Of a stretch of 64,000 nt of DNA, positions 24,804 through 34,874 are shown piece by piece (positions within the stretch are counted from its first letter, which is position 1; each line of letters opens with the position of its first letter). This stretch comes from Linepithema humile (Eukaryota > Arthropoda > Insecta > Hymenoptera > Formicidae): assembly GCF_040581485.1 (NCBI RefSeq), contig NC_090131.1, positions 8,494,001-8,558,000 of the forward strand, written 5' to 3'. The notes beneath the pieces are model-generated. The model did not search any database, had not been told where the DNA came from, and worked only from the letters and a program-made list of their open reading frames with translations. The position numbers were made by a program, and so were the translations under genes.

Positions 24804-27407
24804 ATGTCCGAGGAACGCGATAACCCCAACGTGCAACTTAATCGATCCTGGCTATTCAGCAGCCAGGGCCAACGAGCGATAAGCGCACTTATAAACCCGA
24901 GTCAGGGAACACAGCGTGCGACACGCGGAAATCGCGAACTCGAAACACAGAGTTCTAGTACCGAAAACGCGAGCGAGAATCCGGAAGTCCACGAGAATAT
25001 AGAAGTAAATCGACACTACTCTTTCGGGGAAATAGATACTAGTCTAATACCCGAAAGCGAGGATAGGGAAACGCGTCGAAACAGACAAATAGGCAGTAGA
25101 ACACCGAGTCGCGCGTCAGCAAATAGCGAGTCCGAACTGACCTCATACGATAGCAGTATATTCGATCCGCGCGAGATAAGATACCGGAGCACGATGGCCC
25201 AAGCACCGCGCAACATAACTGCCAGCGCGATAGACGAGGATATAGAATCGTTACGCGAACAACTAAGTAACGAGGGCGAAGAGACCGTAATAGAGGCTGG
25301 AACGCATAGAAATCGCGAAACTGAGCAAATGGAAATAATGGTCGAATTTATGAGCGACATGCGAGTTCAACTACAAGGGATACAGGAACACTTCCACACG
25401 CAAATACTACGCTTACAAGAGCAGTTCGTCGATCTACAAGAACAGCAACGCGATATAAGAAACACGATCCGACCAGTCGCGTTCGGGCCTGATAATAGGG
25501 CACAGGTTTCACCACGACGTGTAACAGAGACGAACGTGACATACGGACGTGGCCCATCCGATATACGAAGTAGGTCCCTACCCGCGACCAGCTACATGCA
25601 ATTAAAAGAGGCGCGGAGTATAATACCGGAAATTGACGGTACCTCGCAGCACAAAATTCAAGAATTTTTAAGCGCAAGCACATATGCAATGGAAAGCATA
25701 AATCCTACAGAAGAGTCACAGTTACTCAAGGCCATATTGTGCACTAAGCTAAAGGAAAAGGTCATGCTCGATTTCCAGACGCGAAACATACAAACGTTCG
25801 CGGAACTGAAGCAAGAACTCGAGGTATGCTATACGACCCGTAAAAGCATTGCTCACCTGCAGTTAGAGTTTAACACACTCAAGCAAAAGCAGGGGGAGGG
25901 CGCTCAAGCATATGGCCTGCGAGTGGATCAGCTCGCAATGAAACTCTATGAGTCAACGATTGAAGGCAAGGGACACACCGTGGCCGAAAAGAACACGATT
26001 AAGGGAACAATACAAGGCCAGGCCCTGCAAAATTTTCAATTAGGATTGCAGGAGGACATAAAAATAATAGTCCGATCGCGGAACTACAGCAATCTGCAAG
26101 AGGCGATAGCAGTGGCTGCCTCAGAAGAAAAAATGAGAGGCCCAAACGTAATGAATAAGCCTAATTACAAAGCGGTAGGTACCACGCGAGAAAAACCACC
26201 GCAATGTGCAAAATGTGGCAAATGGGGCCACCACGGACGCGAATGCCGCACAAGTCGCTTCGCTAACCGATTCAACTTACCCAAGGCGGACGGACAAAGA
26301 GTAAACGCTCTTGAAAAATATTGCAAGCATTGCAAAAAGACAGGACACTTGCGCGACGAGTGTTGGCTGCTAAACGGCCGACCCGAAAAGGGGGCCAACT
26401 CAAACGATAATGTACGCCCAAGAGCCATTAAATACACTAAAAGTGATAAGGGCAAGGGCGACGATAGCGACAACGAGAGCGAGGTCACTGCCAAGAGAAC
26501 AGCTCGACCAGCAAAAACTCTACAAGTCGCACATACTGATAAAATAGCGCAAACAAACACGGATTTGGATCTGATTAAAATCCCTGTTAAAGAAACAAAA
26601 GGAGAAATATCTACCATGCTAGTGGATACCGGCGCTACATTAACATTAATAAAGTTAGAACATCTGAAGGGAGAAACGCTAATCTATGACGAAAAAATTA
26701 CATTAATTGGCGCCACCGGAAGAAAAACGGAAACTTTGGGGATAATTGAAGCCAATATACCCATGCGCAACAAGCGCATAAGACACAAGATACATGTAGT
26801 GGGAGATGATTTCCCCATAACACATGAAGGAATTCTGGGCGCAGATTTTTTGAAACGGCATGTGACGCATTGGGAGTACCCCACTAAGCGATTAACCATA
26901 GGAGAAACTACATTCAAGCTGTTTCCTTATAAGAAAATAACATTGGCACCACGAAGTGAAACAGTCGTGCAGGCCACGACAAGCGAAAACGCTCTAGGAG
27001 TCGTGCACGTATTGGAGACACGACCAGGGGTGATCATCGGCGGTTGTTTAGTAAACGCCAGTGACTATAGCTGTCCCGTAAGCGTAATAAACACCACCGA
27101 CGAAGAGATCGAAATACAAGCCCCACACGTCGATATTGAGCCCATAGAAAATAAGGTGGAAGCACAAATCTTAACCACCGGAAAATGCAAAGAGGAAGAT
27201 ACAGTACCTTTATCGCGTATTGGAAAAATAAAGAAGTCAATAAGGACCGAGCATATGAATTGCGAAGAAGAAAAAGCAATATTGGCAATCTGCGAAAAAT
27301 ACAGTGACATATTCCATTTGGACGGAGAACCCCTGACCTGCACCGAGGCACTGCAACACGAGATCGTAACTCGCCGGTACGGCACCCGCGAATACGCGAC
27401 CGTATAG
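24804..27407 (+). CDS. Gypsy-1 Gag-protease ORF
   Basis: 867 codons. The N-terminal half is a polar Gag with a coiled-coil-like stretch (about 185-215) and a retrotransposon capsid block (about 280-450). Two CCHC zinc knuckles follow, CAKCGKWGHHGREC (26203-26244) and CKHCKKTGHLRDEC (26320-26361). Then comes an aspartic protease with active site LVDTGATLTLI (about 26620-26652). The frame continues into the RT linker and stops at 27405-27407 just before the RT domain. RT continues in another frame from about 27375, so a one-base shift lies there. In related elements the ribosomal shift falls between Gag and protease; here it is inside the RT linker, which suggests a mutation. Confidence 0.9.
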   Translation: MSEERDNPNVQLNRSWLFSSQGQRAISALINPSQGTQRATRGNRELETQSSSTENASENPEVHENIEVNRHYSFGEIDTSLIPESEDRETRRNRQIGSRTPSRASANSESELTSYDSSIFDPREIRYRSTMAQAPRNITASAIDEDIESLREQLSNEGEETVIEAGTHRNRETEQMEIMVEFMSDMRVQLQGIQEHFHTQILRLQEQFVDLQEQQRDIRNTIRPVAFGPDNRAQVSPRRVTETNVTYGRGPSDIRSRSLPATSYMQLKEARSIIPEIDGTSQHKIQEFLSASTYAMESINPTEESQLLKAILCTKLKEKVMLDFQTRNIQTFAELKQELEVCYTTRKSIAHLQLEFNTLKQKQGEGAQAYGLRVDQLAMKLYESTIEGKGHTVAEKNTIKGTIQGQALQNFQLGLQEDIKIIVRSRNYSNLQEAIAVAASEEKMRGPNVMNKPNYKAVGTTREKPPQCAKCGKWGHHGRECRTSRFANRFNLPKADGQRVNALEKYCKHCKKTGHLRDECWLLNGRPEKGANSNDNVRPRAIKYTKSDKGKGDDSDNESEVTAKRTARPAKTLQVAHTDKIAQTNTDLDLIKIPVKETKGEISTMLVDTGATLTLIKLEHLKGETLIYDEKITLIGATGRKTETLGIIEANIPMRNKRIRHKIHVVGDDFPITHEGILGADFLKRHVTHWEYPTKRLTIGETTFKLFPYKKITLAPRSETVVQATTSENALGVVHVLETRPGVIIGGCLVNASDYSCPVSVINTTDEEIEIQAPHVDIEPIENKVEAQILTTGKCKEEDTVPLSRIGKIKKSIRTEHMNCEEEKAILAICEKYSDIFHLDGEPLTCTEALQHEIVTRRYGTREYATV

Positions 27408-27453
27408 ATTACCGGAGAAGCATAAGGCCGAAGTAAATAGACAGGTACAGGAA

Positions 27454-29793
27454 ATGCTAAGAAACGATATCGTACGTCCAAGCTCGAGTCAATGGAACGC
27501 ACCACTTTTGGTGGTACCGAAGAAAACAGACGCTTCGGGAAAACCTAAAATGCGAGTCGTGGTCGATTTCCGAAAATTAAACAACCTAACAGTCGGAGAC
27601 TCTTTTCCACTGCCAAATATAACAGATATTTTGGACCAACTAGGGAATTCGAAATATTTTACAACGTTAGATCTGGCATCGGGCTATCATCAAATACCCA
27701 TGGCAGACAGAGATAAGCAAAAAACGGCTTTTTCAACGCCCTACGGGCATTATGAATTTAATCGGATGCCGTTCGGGCTAAAGAATGCCCCGGCAACGTT
27801 TCAAAGATTAATGAATACTATTCTGGCGGGCATACAAGGAATACGGTGTCTGGTCTATTTAGACGACATCGTGATATACGGCGCTAGTTTAGAAGACCAC
27901 AACCGACGACTATTAGAAGTATTACAAAAAATACGCGACAATAATCTGAAATTACAGCCGGACAAGTGTGAATTTCTTAGAAAAGAAGTGGCATATTTAG
28001 GACACATAATTACCGAACACGGAATTATGCCTGACCCTGGAAAAATCCAGGCAGTAAAGAATTTCCCTACGCCAAAACGAGTCAAGGATGTGCAATCATT
28101 CATAGGACTGGCGGGCTATTATAGACGATTTATCGAAAATTTTTCGAAAATAGTCAAACCACTCACGAAATTGATTAGAAAGGGAGTAAAATTCGAGTGG
28201 ACACAAGAGCAGCAAAGAGCTTTTGACAATCTAAAGGAGAAATTAATTACCGCTCCCGTCTTGCAGTATCCAAATTTTAACGATGAATTTATACTGACTA
28301 CCGACGCATCGGATTTCGCGATAGGAGGTATCTTGTCACAAGGAGTGATAGGACAAGACCGACCAATAGCTTATGCTAGTAGAATTCTTTCTCGTGCAGA
28401 ACAAAATTATAACACGACGGAAAAAGAATTACTCGCGATTGTGTGGGCGGTCAAACATTTTCGACCGTACCTATACGGGACCAAATTTAAAATTGTCACC
28501 GACCATAAACCGCTAATTTGGTTGTTTAACGTGACAGATCCAGGATCTCGTCTAATTAGATGGAGACTGAAATTGGAAGAGTACGACTATGAAATCGTAC
28601 ACAAAGCCGGAAAGTACAATACAAATGCTGACGCACTAAGTCGCAACGTCGCTCACGATATACATATAATCGACAAGGAGAAAGAGAGTGACGAAGAGGA
28701 AGAAGAAAGAGATAGCGAAAAAGAGATAAAAAGGTACACGGAGGAAGAGAAACAGCAAATATTGTATGAGTATCATGATGCACCGATAGGCGGGCATCAA
28801 GGCGTGCAACGCACCATAAATCGAATCCGTTTGACTCACAATTGGAGAGGGTTAACAAAAGACGTAGAACGATACATTGCCAAATGCGAGCATTGCCAAA
28901 AGAATAAATTAAAACGGCGAAGTAAAGCGCCAATGATTATTACCGATACTCCGGATAGGCCATTCGAAAAATGCGCACTAGATATAGTAGGACCGTTAAC
29001 CGTAACTCTAACCGGAAACAAATACGTACTAACATTCCAAGATCATTTCACGAAACTGAGCAAGGCAATGCCCATCGAAAATCAGGAAGCTGGTACAGTA
29101 GCGAAGGCATTCGTTACAAAAATAATTTTGGAATACGGAGTGCCTGATAAAATTCTCACCGACCAAGGAACGAATTTTATGAGCGAAGTGTTTAAGAGCA
29201 CTTGCAAACTGTTAAAAATTGAGAAGATTCGTACAAGCGCGTACCACCCGGAAAGTAACGGCGCGCTCGAAAGATCGCACAGGACACTAGCAGAGTACTT
29301 GCGACACTACATAAACGGAGATCAGACCGATTGGGACGAATGGCTGCCCTACGCGATGTTCACATACAATACTACACCACATACAGCGACAGGCTATACG
29401 CCATTCGAACTGTTGTACGGACACCAGGTTACGCTCCCTACGGCCCTGACATGTCCTCCGAAATTAACGTATACGTATGATGACTACGTATTCGAGTTCA
29501 AAGAAAGATTGCGCGCAGCACACCAGGTAGCGAAAGCGAACATGCAAGAGGAGAAAGCAAAATCAAAAGAATGCTACGACAAAAAGGCTAATATAAGCAC
29601 GTTTAGAGCAGGCGACAAGGTATTGCTATACGATGAAACACTGCGCCGTGGACGCTCTAAGAAATTAGAATCTTTATGGAGAGGACCGCATACAATAATT
29701 AAACAAAATTCCGACGTGAATTACACTATAAAAGCGGGGAGGAAAAGCATGGTCGTTCATGCGAATCGTTTAAAATTATTTGTGGAACAATAA
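27454..29793 (+). CDS. Gypsy-1 Pol: reverse transcriptase, RNase H, integrase
   Basis: 779 codons from the first ATG; the frame is already open from about 27375 (PYRLPEKHKAEVNRQV). RT carries the box LVYLDDIVIYG (about 27850-27880). The RNase H block begins LTTDASDFAIGGILSQG. An acidic linker follows, then the integrase HHCC zinc finger (GHQGVQRTI to CEHCQKNK, 28790-28910), the DDE core with ALDIVGPL (about 28975) and ILTDQGTNFMS (about 29150), and a chromo-like C-terminus ending VVHANRLKLFVEQ. No stop interrupts it. It copies and inserts the element. Confidence 0.92.
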   Translation: MLRNDIVRPSSSQWNAPLLVVPKKTDASGKPKMRVVVDFRKLNNLTVGDSFPLPNITDILDQLGNSKYFTTLDLASGYHQIPMADRDKQKTAFSTPYGHYEFNRMPFGLKNAPATFQRLMNTILAGIQGIRCLVYLDDIVIYGASLEDHNRRLLEVLQKIRDNNLKLQPDKCEFLRKEVAYLGHIITEHGIMPDPGKIQAVKNFPTPKRVKDVQSFIGLAGYYRRFIENFSKIVKPLTKLIRKGVKFEWTQEQQRAFDNLKEKLITAPVLQYPNFNDEFILTTDASDFAIGGILSQGVIGQDRPIAYASRILSRAEQNYNTTEKELLAIVWAVKHFRPYLYGTKFKIVTDHKPLIWLFNVTDPGSRLIRWRLKLEEYDYEIVHKAGKYNTNADALSRNVAHDIHIIDKEKESDEEEEERDSEKEIKRYTEEEKQQILYEYHDAPIGGHQGVQRTINRIRLTHNWRGLTKDVERYIAKCEHCQKNKLKRRSKAPMIITDTPDRPFEKCALDIVGPLTVTLTGNKYVLTFQDHFTKLSKAMPIENQEAGTVAKAFVTKIILEYGVPDKILTDQGTNFMSEVFKSTCKLLKIEKIRTSAYHPESNGALERSHRTLAEYLRHYINGDQTDWDEWLPYAMFTYNTTPHTATGYTPFELLYGHQVTLPTALTCPPKLTYTYDDYVFEFKERLRAAHQVAKANMQEEKAKSKECYDKKANISTFRAGDKVLLYDETLRRGRSKKLESLWRGPHTIIKQNSDVNYTIKAGRKSMVVHANRLKLFVEQ

Positions 29794-29808
29794 ACACTTA
29801 CCTCTCCG

Positions 29809-30068
29809 CCTCTCCTTGCTTCTCCATGCACTTTATCATATGCGCTACCGGCACACCAAACCAGAAAAACCCCCGGAGAAAACTTGGGGGCAACTCTCCC
29901 TCGAACTTCGCCGTCACGTCTATTAAATCCTTGCGAAGCGGGAAAGGCTTCCGCGGTAGACGGAGGCGAAACACGCGCCGCGTTCCCGCGATCGTATCAG
30001 ACTCAACGAGGAAGGTCTCATTCATCGTCGCGAATCGAAACAGTACTAAACTACGCGCCACTCGCTCT
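29809..30068 (-). other. Antisense exon-like open segment between pol and env
   Basis: On the minus strand an open frame runs from an acceptor-like site (T-rich tract, then GTTATAG at 30069) to a consensus donor GAG|GTAAGT at 29808. It encodes a protein-like stretch (MNETFLVESDTIAGTRRVF, then ELPPSFLRGFFWFG). The plus strand here has no sensible frame. I do not recognise the protein. It could be a host or other element exon captured in reverse orientation, or a chance open frame; a run of about 20 A at 30087-30106 adjoins it. Confidence 0.3.
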
Positions 30069-30141
30069 ATAACGACCCACCGGTAAAAAAAAAAAAAAAA
30101 AAAATGCTCATTCATATCCAATGTAACTTTATAACCACCTG

Positions 30142-31897
30142 ATAACAGGTATCTAATTCTCCGGGAAGCGCTTGCGACGCAACCTGAGACAAACCTACCC
30201 GTCACCGTGGACCGATTCCAGCAAGAGCCTGGGTTATATTTCGAGGAGATTGGAGACCTGAACATTATAGACTCTACCTAGAAACTAGTAATCAAACTCG
30301 AAATATCGTCGTTAGGTCAGCGTCATGAGCATATCAGAGAATGGGTCGAGCGAGCCGAAAGCGCGAGGGACACGATACATCCGAATCGTCCAGAGAAAAG
30401 CAAATTCGCGAATCTGTTAGAATTAATAAAGAAAGATGAAGTTAGATTAGCTGCACTAATAGACAGATTAAACAGTATCTATAAGGATTCATCAAATAGA
30501 AAGCGCGGACTGATTAACGGAATAGGTTCGCTAGCTAAATCGTTATTCGGCACTATGGACGCCGACGATGAAAAACAAATAAACGAACAACTGATGCTAA
30601 TACAAAGTAACCAGAAGACGCTTACGCACGTAACGCATAACCAATTAAAAGTATTAAATACTACAATAGCGCATATCAGTGATTTAGAAGAAACCATCGA
30701 ACAGAATAACGAAAGATTATACGATCTAGATAAGCGTATCTACAGCGGCACATTGTTAATTATCAAAAGCGAAGAAATAAACGAATATTATACTATTATT
30801 AATAAAATGTTAACCGATTTACAACGTGACGTACAGAACGTATATGACTACTTGTCCTACGCTACACACGGAATTATACACCCTAGGTTAGTTCCGGTAG
30901 AGCAAATTTTTAGCGAATTGCGAGCGATAACGCCACACTTGCCTCAAGGGACGCACTTCCCCTTTGCCCTCGAAAATAGTGGATGGCCGTTACTAGAGAA
31001 ATTGACCACTGTTAACGCATATTATGCGAACGACACTGTGTACACTATATTAAGATTTCCACTTGTATCTTATCCTAAATATAAGTTAATAAAGATAATT
31101 CCTCTACCTGTCCATAACCATGGCGAACACTATTTACCTTTACGGAAATAAACCAACATGTAATTGCCGTTAATCTGGAATTACCCTCCTATGTAACCAT
31201 GACGGTAGAAAATTTAAGTAAGTGTGTAAAAATCGTAAATCAGTATATTTGTAAACCAGACAGTCCAGTATACTCTATAAATCAGAGAGCACTCTGTGAA
31301 GTACAGTTGTACGCGGGATTAGCGAAAGAAAATGCGTGCGACGTTAGATATATTAAATCTAACCAAACGATTTGGATAGCTCTAAGCAAAGAAAATTCAT
31401 GGCTGTATTCGACTAATAAAGAACAGGAAATAATTATACAGTGCAAAAATAAAAGGGATATGCGAATCAAAATCGAACGCACCGGTAGAATTACATTAGT
31501 AAATAATTGTAAAATAATTACGACGGACATGACCATCAGGACTTTAACGTCAACAAGTGACACTAGCATTCAAGCCTTTTTGCCGAAATTTAATTTAACT
31601 CTAATAAAAGAGACGGTCATAAATAAGCCAGAGGAGGCAATCAGACCAATAAAATTAAAGAAAATCATCCAGAGCCCTAAGGAACTCATGGATTTAGGAA
31701 GAGAAATAAAAGAAATTAACAAGGAATTAGAAGAAAGTAATGTTGTGCAATTCAAAAAGCCAATATTTATTTATCCTATGGTCACAAGTTCTGTAGCCAT
31801 CGTAGTTATTGTGTTAACTCTATTAATAGGAATGGTAATTGTTCTAGCAAAAAGAAAAAGGGAAACTCGAGAACTCTCGCAACCCCGGAATGCGTAA
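30142..31897 (+). pseudogene. Gypsy-1 Env (baculovirus F-like fusion protein), broken
   Basis: Env of the errantivirus type, expected to mediate membrane fusion. The frame opens at about 30142 next to an acceptor-like CTGATAACAG, and contains the block GLYFEEIGDLNIIDST typical of the mature N-terminus. A TAG stop follows at 30279-30281. The same frame resumes with a furin-like site NRKR before a small-residue hydrophobic fusion-peptide-like segment (about 30495-30550) and helical repeats. It stops again at 31149-31151. The C-terminal third continues in another frame (31199-31897) and ends with a membrane anchor (VAIVVIVLTLLIGMVIVL) and a short basic tail. So there is one nonsense codon and one frameshift; this copy cannot make full-length Env. 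Confidence 0.85.
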
Positions 31898-32003
31898 AAT
31901 TGTAAATCATTATAACATGCACTACTCAGGCTACTACTGAGACAACTGCACTAAACAAACGAAAACTTCGTACCTCCGTTTTCTTCTTTTAACGGGGGAG
32001 GGA

Positions 32004-32547
32004 TGTTGTGTGTCGAAAGACCACAACGTAATAATTATAGGTTAATTAGGCAATAACAATAATAAACATTTAGAAGGCCATTAATCGAGGCCACTTCTCG
32101 AGAATCCTGTGACAAAAGTTATTTAATTATTAAACAATTAGGCGCTGACGCGAGCACTCGTTCTTAGAAGCCCGAGTGTCACTTGCGTCTAAAGTAGGTT
32201 AAACAGATCAGCATTTTGGTAACACAATGGATCGATATAGTTCAAGTCTCATTGTGTTCCGAATACTGATCCGTATAAATTAAGGCGGCACACAAGGCGC
32301 CGCGGGTTTTTATCAGCAAAGTTCCGGACGAAGCACGACACGTCGCGTACACGCGTAACCACGGTAGTACGGTCGCCGAATAAGTGAGGTGACAAGTGTA
32401 ATAAGAAGATACCAAATAAAAGCTATTCTATATATATATTCAGAAGTGCTTAATTATTCTACACTCTCCGAGCCAAAGCCCCCTTGACCAGCACGGCGAA
32501 TCCCGAATCTATACGCAGCGCCTACCGCTACCATAGTAGGCGCAACA
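32004..32547 (+). repeat. Gypsy-1 3' LTR
   Basis: Same 544-bp sequence as the 5' LTR. The polypurine tract AACGGGGGAGGGA (31991-32003) directly precedes it. Confidence 0.92.
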
Positions 32548-32551
32548 GCTG

Positions 32552-32771
32552 TCTGGATGAGTTTAACTTGAAGACGCCTACAGTCGTCCCAGAGTTTCTC
32601 CAGCGCGGATAGCCGGCCCCGGACTTTGGATTCCGTGAGGTTGACCTTAGCCGTTTTCTTGAAATTCGGAAGAGTGCGGCGGATCGCTGCGATCACCTCC
32701 TGCTGCTCGGCAATCAAGCCCGTCGTCGCGTCCGTCATAGTCAAGGACGTACGATCAACTGGAGGGTTCAC
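32552..32771 (-). CDS. BEL polyprotein N-terminus, separated from the rest by the gypsy insertion
   Basis: The frame begins MNPPVDRTSLTMTDATTG and runs to LQVKLIQT at the gypsy boundary. The next residues on the other side are SDEERRTCGYF, and the frame is continuous once the insertion and one target copy are removed. The helical, charged sequence is typical of a BEL gag N-terminus. A start at the second Met (MTDATTG) is also possible. Confidence 0.7.
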
Positions 32772-33279
32772 CTTTGGCCACTGTGTCCCAATGTGGTCGA
32801 GATCTCACGCCGCGGGATTATTCGTACGAGCGTGAGTCAGCCGTATGAGTTACAGTAAGCCGCAGTTTGAGAGAGACGCAGCGACCGACGTAACAGCGGA
32901 TTACTCGCGCGAATCTCGCGTTCGAGAGAAAGACCCACTGGTGCAAGCGAGACACTGATATTCGCGTGCACGGCACGAAAGCGAGCGAGAGAGTCACAGG
33001 TGAGAGCGAGACGCACGAATACTTCCGTTCACTGCGCGAGAGCGAGCAAGAGTGTCACAGTTGCGAGTGAGACGCACCAACACTTGCGTTCACTGCGCGA
33101 GAGCGAGTGATGGTTATGAGTGCGAGCGAGACGAGTCGTGGTTTCGGAGGCGCGAGCGGGCAATGCGTCACTGGAGCCTGCGGGGCGCCCTGCACGGCAC
33201 TATCACGGCTGACGTGAAAAGAGAAGGAATTGTCGTACCGCGTGGTCTGTTCACTGAAGCGAGTGAGACAAACAGTTGA
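32772..33279 (-). repeat. BEL 5' leader or LTR remainder with GCGAGAG-type tandem repeats
   Basis: The GA-rich region contains about three imperfect units of roughly 60 bp, each with GCGAGAGCGAG, a GAGACGCAC block and CGTTCACTGC (about 32960-33120). It connects the coding start at 32771 to the shared LTR portion at 33280. It does not resemble 18142-18420 by eye. Confidence 0.5.
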
Positions 33280-33532
33280 GAGCGCGCTCCGGAACGTTGG
33301 TCCTTTTCTAACGAAAAGGAGATGGATCCACGAATGACAATTGTCAATAGATCTCGCGATCTAATTAGGCCTATCAGGAGCGACCAGCAGTGCGAACGTC
33401 GTTGCTGTGCAAACAATGCTGTTTGTCACGTAGGCCAATGTTTTGATCATCGGCATCAACAATTACCGGCTGACTATGTCCTTCGACAAGGCCTTGATGC
33501 TTCTAGAAGGTTCGCACTGCTGCTCGCGAACA
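33280..33532 (-). repeat. BEL 5' LTR, portion shared with the 3' LTR
   Basis: 253 bp matching 18421-18673 with one difference seen (GTCACGTAGG here, GTCATGTAGG there). It ends GCTCGCGAACA at the CTCAC duplication. Confidence 0.8.
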
Positions 33533-33537
33533 CTCAC

Positions 33538-33889
33538 CAATAAAAATCTTGAATTTATAGTAAAATAGTGATTAATCCGCGTTGGATCAAAATCCGTTCA
33601 ATCGAAAACGCTATATGTATTCTCAATTTTTGCCACATCACAAATATATAATCATATAAAGCAACAACACTACAAATTGAAAAAATTCGACGCCTTTTGT
33701 AACAAACCACCGAAATAAATGCAAAAGCATGAAATTAAAGCTATTTTTGTATTTAATTTGCGTAAAATTGATAAAAGACTTACCTCTCGTAGTAGAACAG
33801 TACAGAATTGAAAATAATCCAGATTAAATAGAAACAAATTCAGATTTGTATGATGCGTTGTTCTCAACGTAACCGTCGCAAGCAAATAA
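33538..33889. other. Spacer right of the BEL element
   Basis: No gene recognised. A piece near 33577-33613 (GATCAAAATCCGTT and AAAACGCT) resembles an arm of the 6514-6668 MITE. Confidence 0.45.
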
Positions 33890-33917
33890 GGTCGGCGTCA
33901 CATAGAACCCATAATCC

Positions 33918-34320
33918 TAGAGACCCTAAAAAGAGAGACTCGCCAACTCGTCACGTAACTGTTAGTGGACTCTGATTGGCTGGTGTATGGATCGCACATT
34001 TGTGCCCCGTGTGCACCATAAAGCTACACTGAACTACACTATGGCCGGTATTCATAAGGTCTGTTCTTTATAGCTGAACTGGCTGCACTAGTTCAGAGTT
34101 TATCTTTTTCTTTCCATATTGAAAGGAGAAAGATAAACTCTGAACTAGTGCAGCCAGTTCAGCTATAAAGAACAGACCTCTTATGAATACCGGCCATAGT
34201 GTAGTTCAGTGTAGCTTTATGGTGCACACGGGGCACAAATTTGCGATCCATACACCAGCCAATCAGAGTCCACTAACAGTCACGTGACGAGTTGGCGAGT
34301 CTCTCTTTTTAGGGTCTCTA
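33918..34320. repeat. 403-bp near-perfect palindrome, carrying a second MITE at its centre
   Basis: The ends read TAGAGACCCTAAAAAGAGAG and the reverse complement, and the arms pair over about 125 bp. Its centre is occupied by the 34043-34195 element. The palindrome itself interrupts a copy of the GGCCGGCGTCACATAG element: 33890-33917 to its left and 34321-34393 to its right are the broken halves. Confidence 0.8.
34043..34195. repeat. Hairpin MITE with GGCCGGTATTCATA ends
   Basis: 153 bp. It begins GGCCGGTATTCATAAGGTC and ends with the complement; the arms are about 70 bp. It shares the first 14 bases with the elements at 36404 and 37072, but the stem sequence differs. Confidence 0.8.
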
Positions 34321-34427
34321 CGTAATCCGTAATCCGCACCGGAAGTCCGCAAAAGTTACTAGGGATTGCGTCTGTCTGTATTTTAGATATTTCATGTATG
34401 AATGTTCCCTCAGGGTGCCATCACATA

Positions 34428-34872
34428 GGCCGGCGTCACATAGAACCCGTAATCCGTAATCCGCACCGAAAGTCCGCAAAAGTTACTAGGGATTGCGTCC
34501 GTAACGTTACGTGTGTTTTTTCTCCTTGTGTCCCATGGAGCCGTAAATACACACGTAACGGTATTACTATTTTTTATTTAACAGATTATAATTGTTTATT
34601 TGTATTTTATTCATAAGAAAACTACAGAATATATTATAATTTTAACAAAAATTTTAATTAAATCGTCAAATTTAGTTAAATAAATAAAATTAAAAAAAGC
34701 ATTACTAGTAATAACTAGTAACTTTTAGTAACTTTTACGGAAATTTCATGGAATTACGGCTCCATGGGACACAAGGAGATAAAACACACGTAACGTTACG
34801 GACGCAATCCCTAGTAACTTTTGCGAACTTCCGGTGCGGATTACGGATTACGGGTTCTATGTGACGCCGGCC
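34428..34872. repeat. 445-bp TIR element, copy 1 (GGCCGGCGTCACATAG ends)
   Basis: Inverted terminal repeats of about 150 bp include CCGTAATCCGCACC and GTCCGTAACGTTACG, around an AT-rich core. Non-coding, MITE-like. Confidence 0.75.
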
Positions 34873-34874
34873 AT

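Larger units (their letters stand above)
23818..32547 (+). mobile_element. Errantivirus-like Ty3/gypsy element inserted in BEL gag
   Basis: 8730 bp with two 544-bp LTRs (23818-24361 and 32004-32547) that look identical by eye, and a 4-bp duplication GCTG (23814-23817 and 32548-32551). The order is gag-protease, reverse transcriptase/RNase H/integrase, then env: the layout of insect endogenous retroviruses. LTR identity indicates a recent insertion, yet pol and env carry breaks. Confidence 0.93.
18142..33532 (-). mobile_element. BEL/Pao LTR retrotransposon, interrupted by a gypsy element
   Basis: Termini TGTTCACGAG (left) and CTCGCGAACA (right) are near-inverse. The element is flanked by the 5-bp repeat CTCAC (18137-18141 and 33533-33537), the duplication length typical of BEL/Pao. 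Coding runs on the minus strand from 32771 to 18782. A gypsy element (23818-32547) plus one GCTG duplication splits the gag region. Excising 8734 bp joins the two halves in the same frame, giving about 1751 codons. The inner 253 bp of the two LTRs match with one difference noticed (18421-18673 against 33280-33532). The rest of the two LTR regions do not match each other. Confidence 0.85.

Noticed and set aside
27360..27410. Programmed frameshift in gypsy-1
   Set aside because: It falls inside the RT linker after the protease rather than at the gag-pro border, so mutation or sequencing error is more likely.
25016..27505. Several minus-strand open frames of 77-150 codons
   Set aside because: They lie antisense to gypsy-1 gag-pro and read as Ser/Leu/Cys-rich shadow sequence.
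29826..30086. Plus-strand Arg-rich open frame upstream of gypsy-1 env
   Set aside because: Opposite strand of the exon-like segment; basic low-quality composition and no signal peptide.
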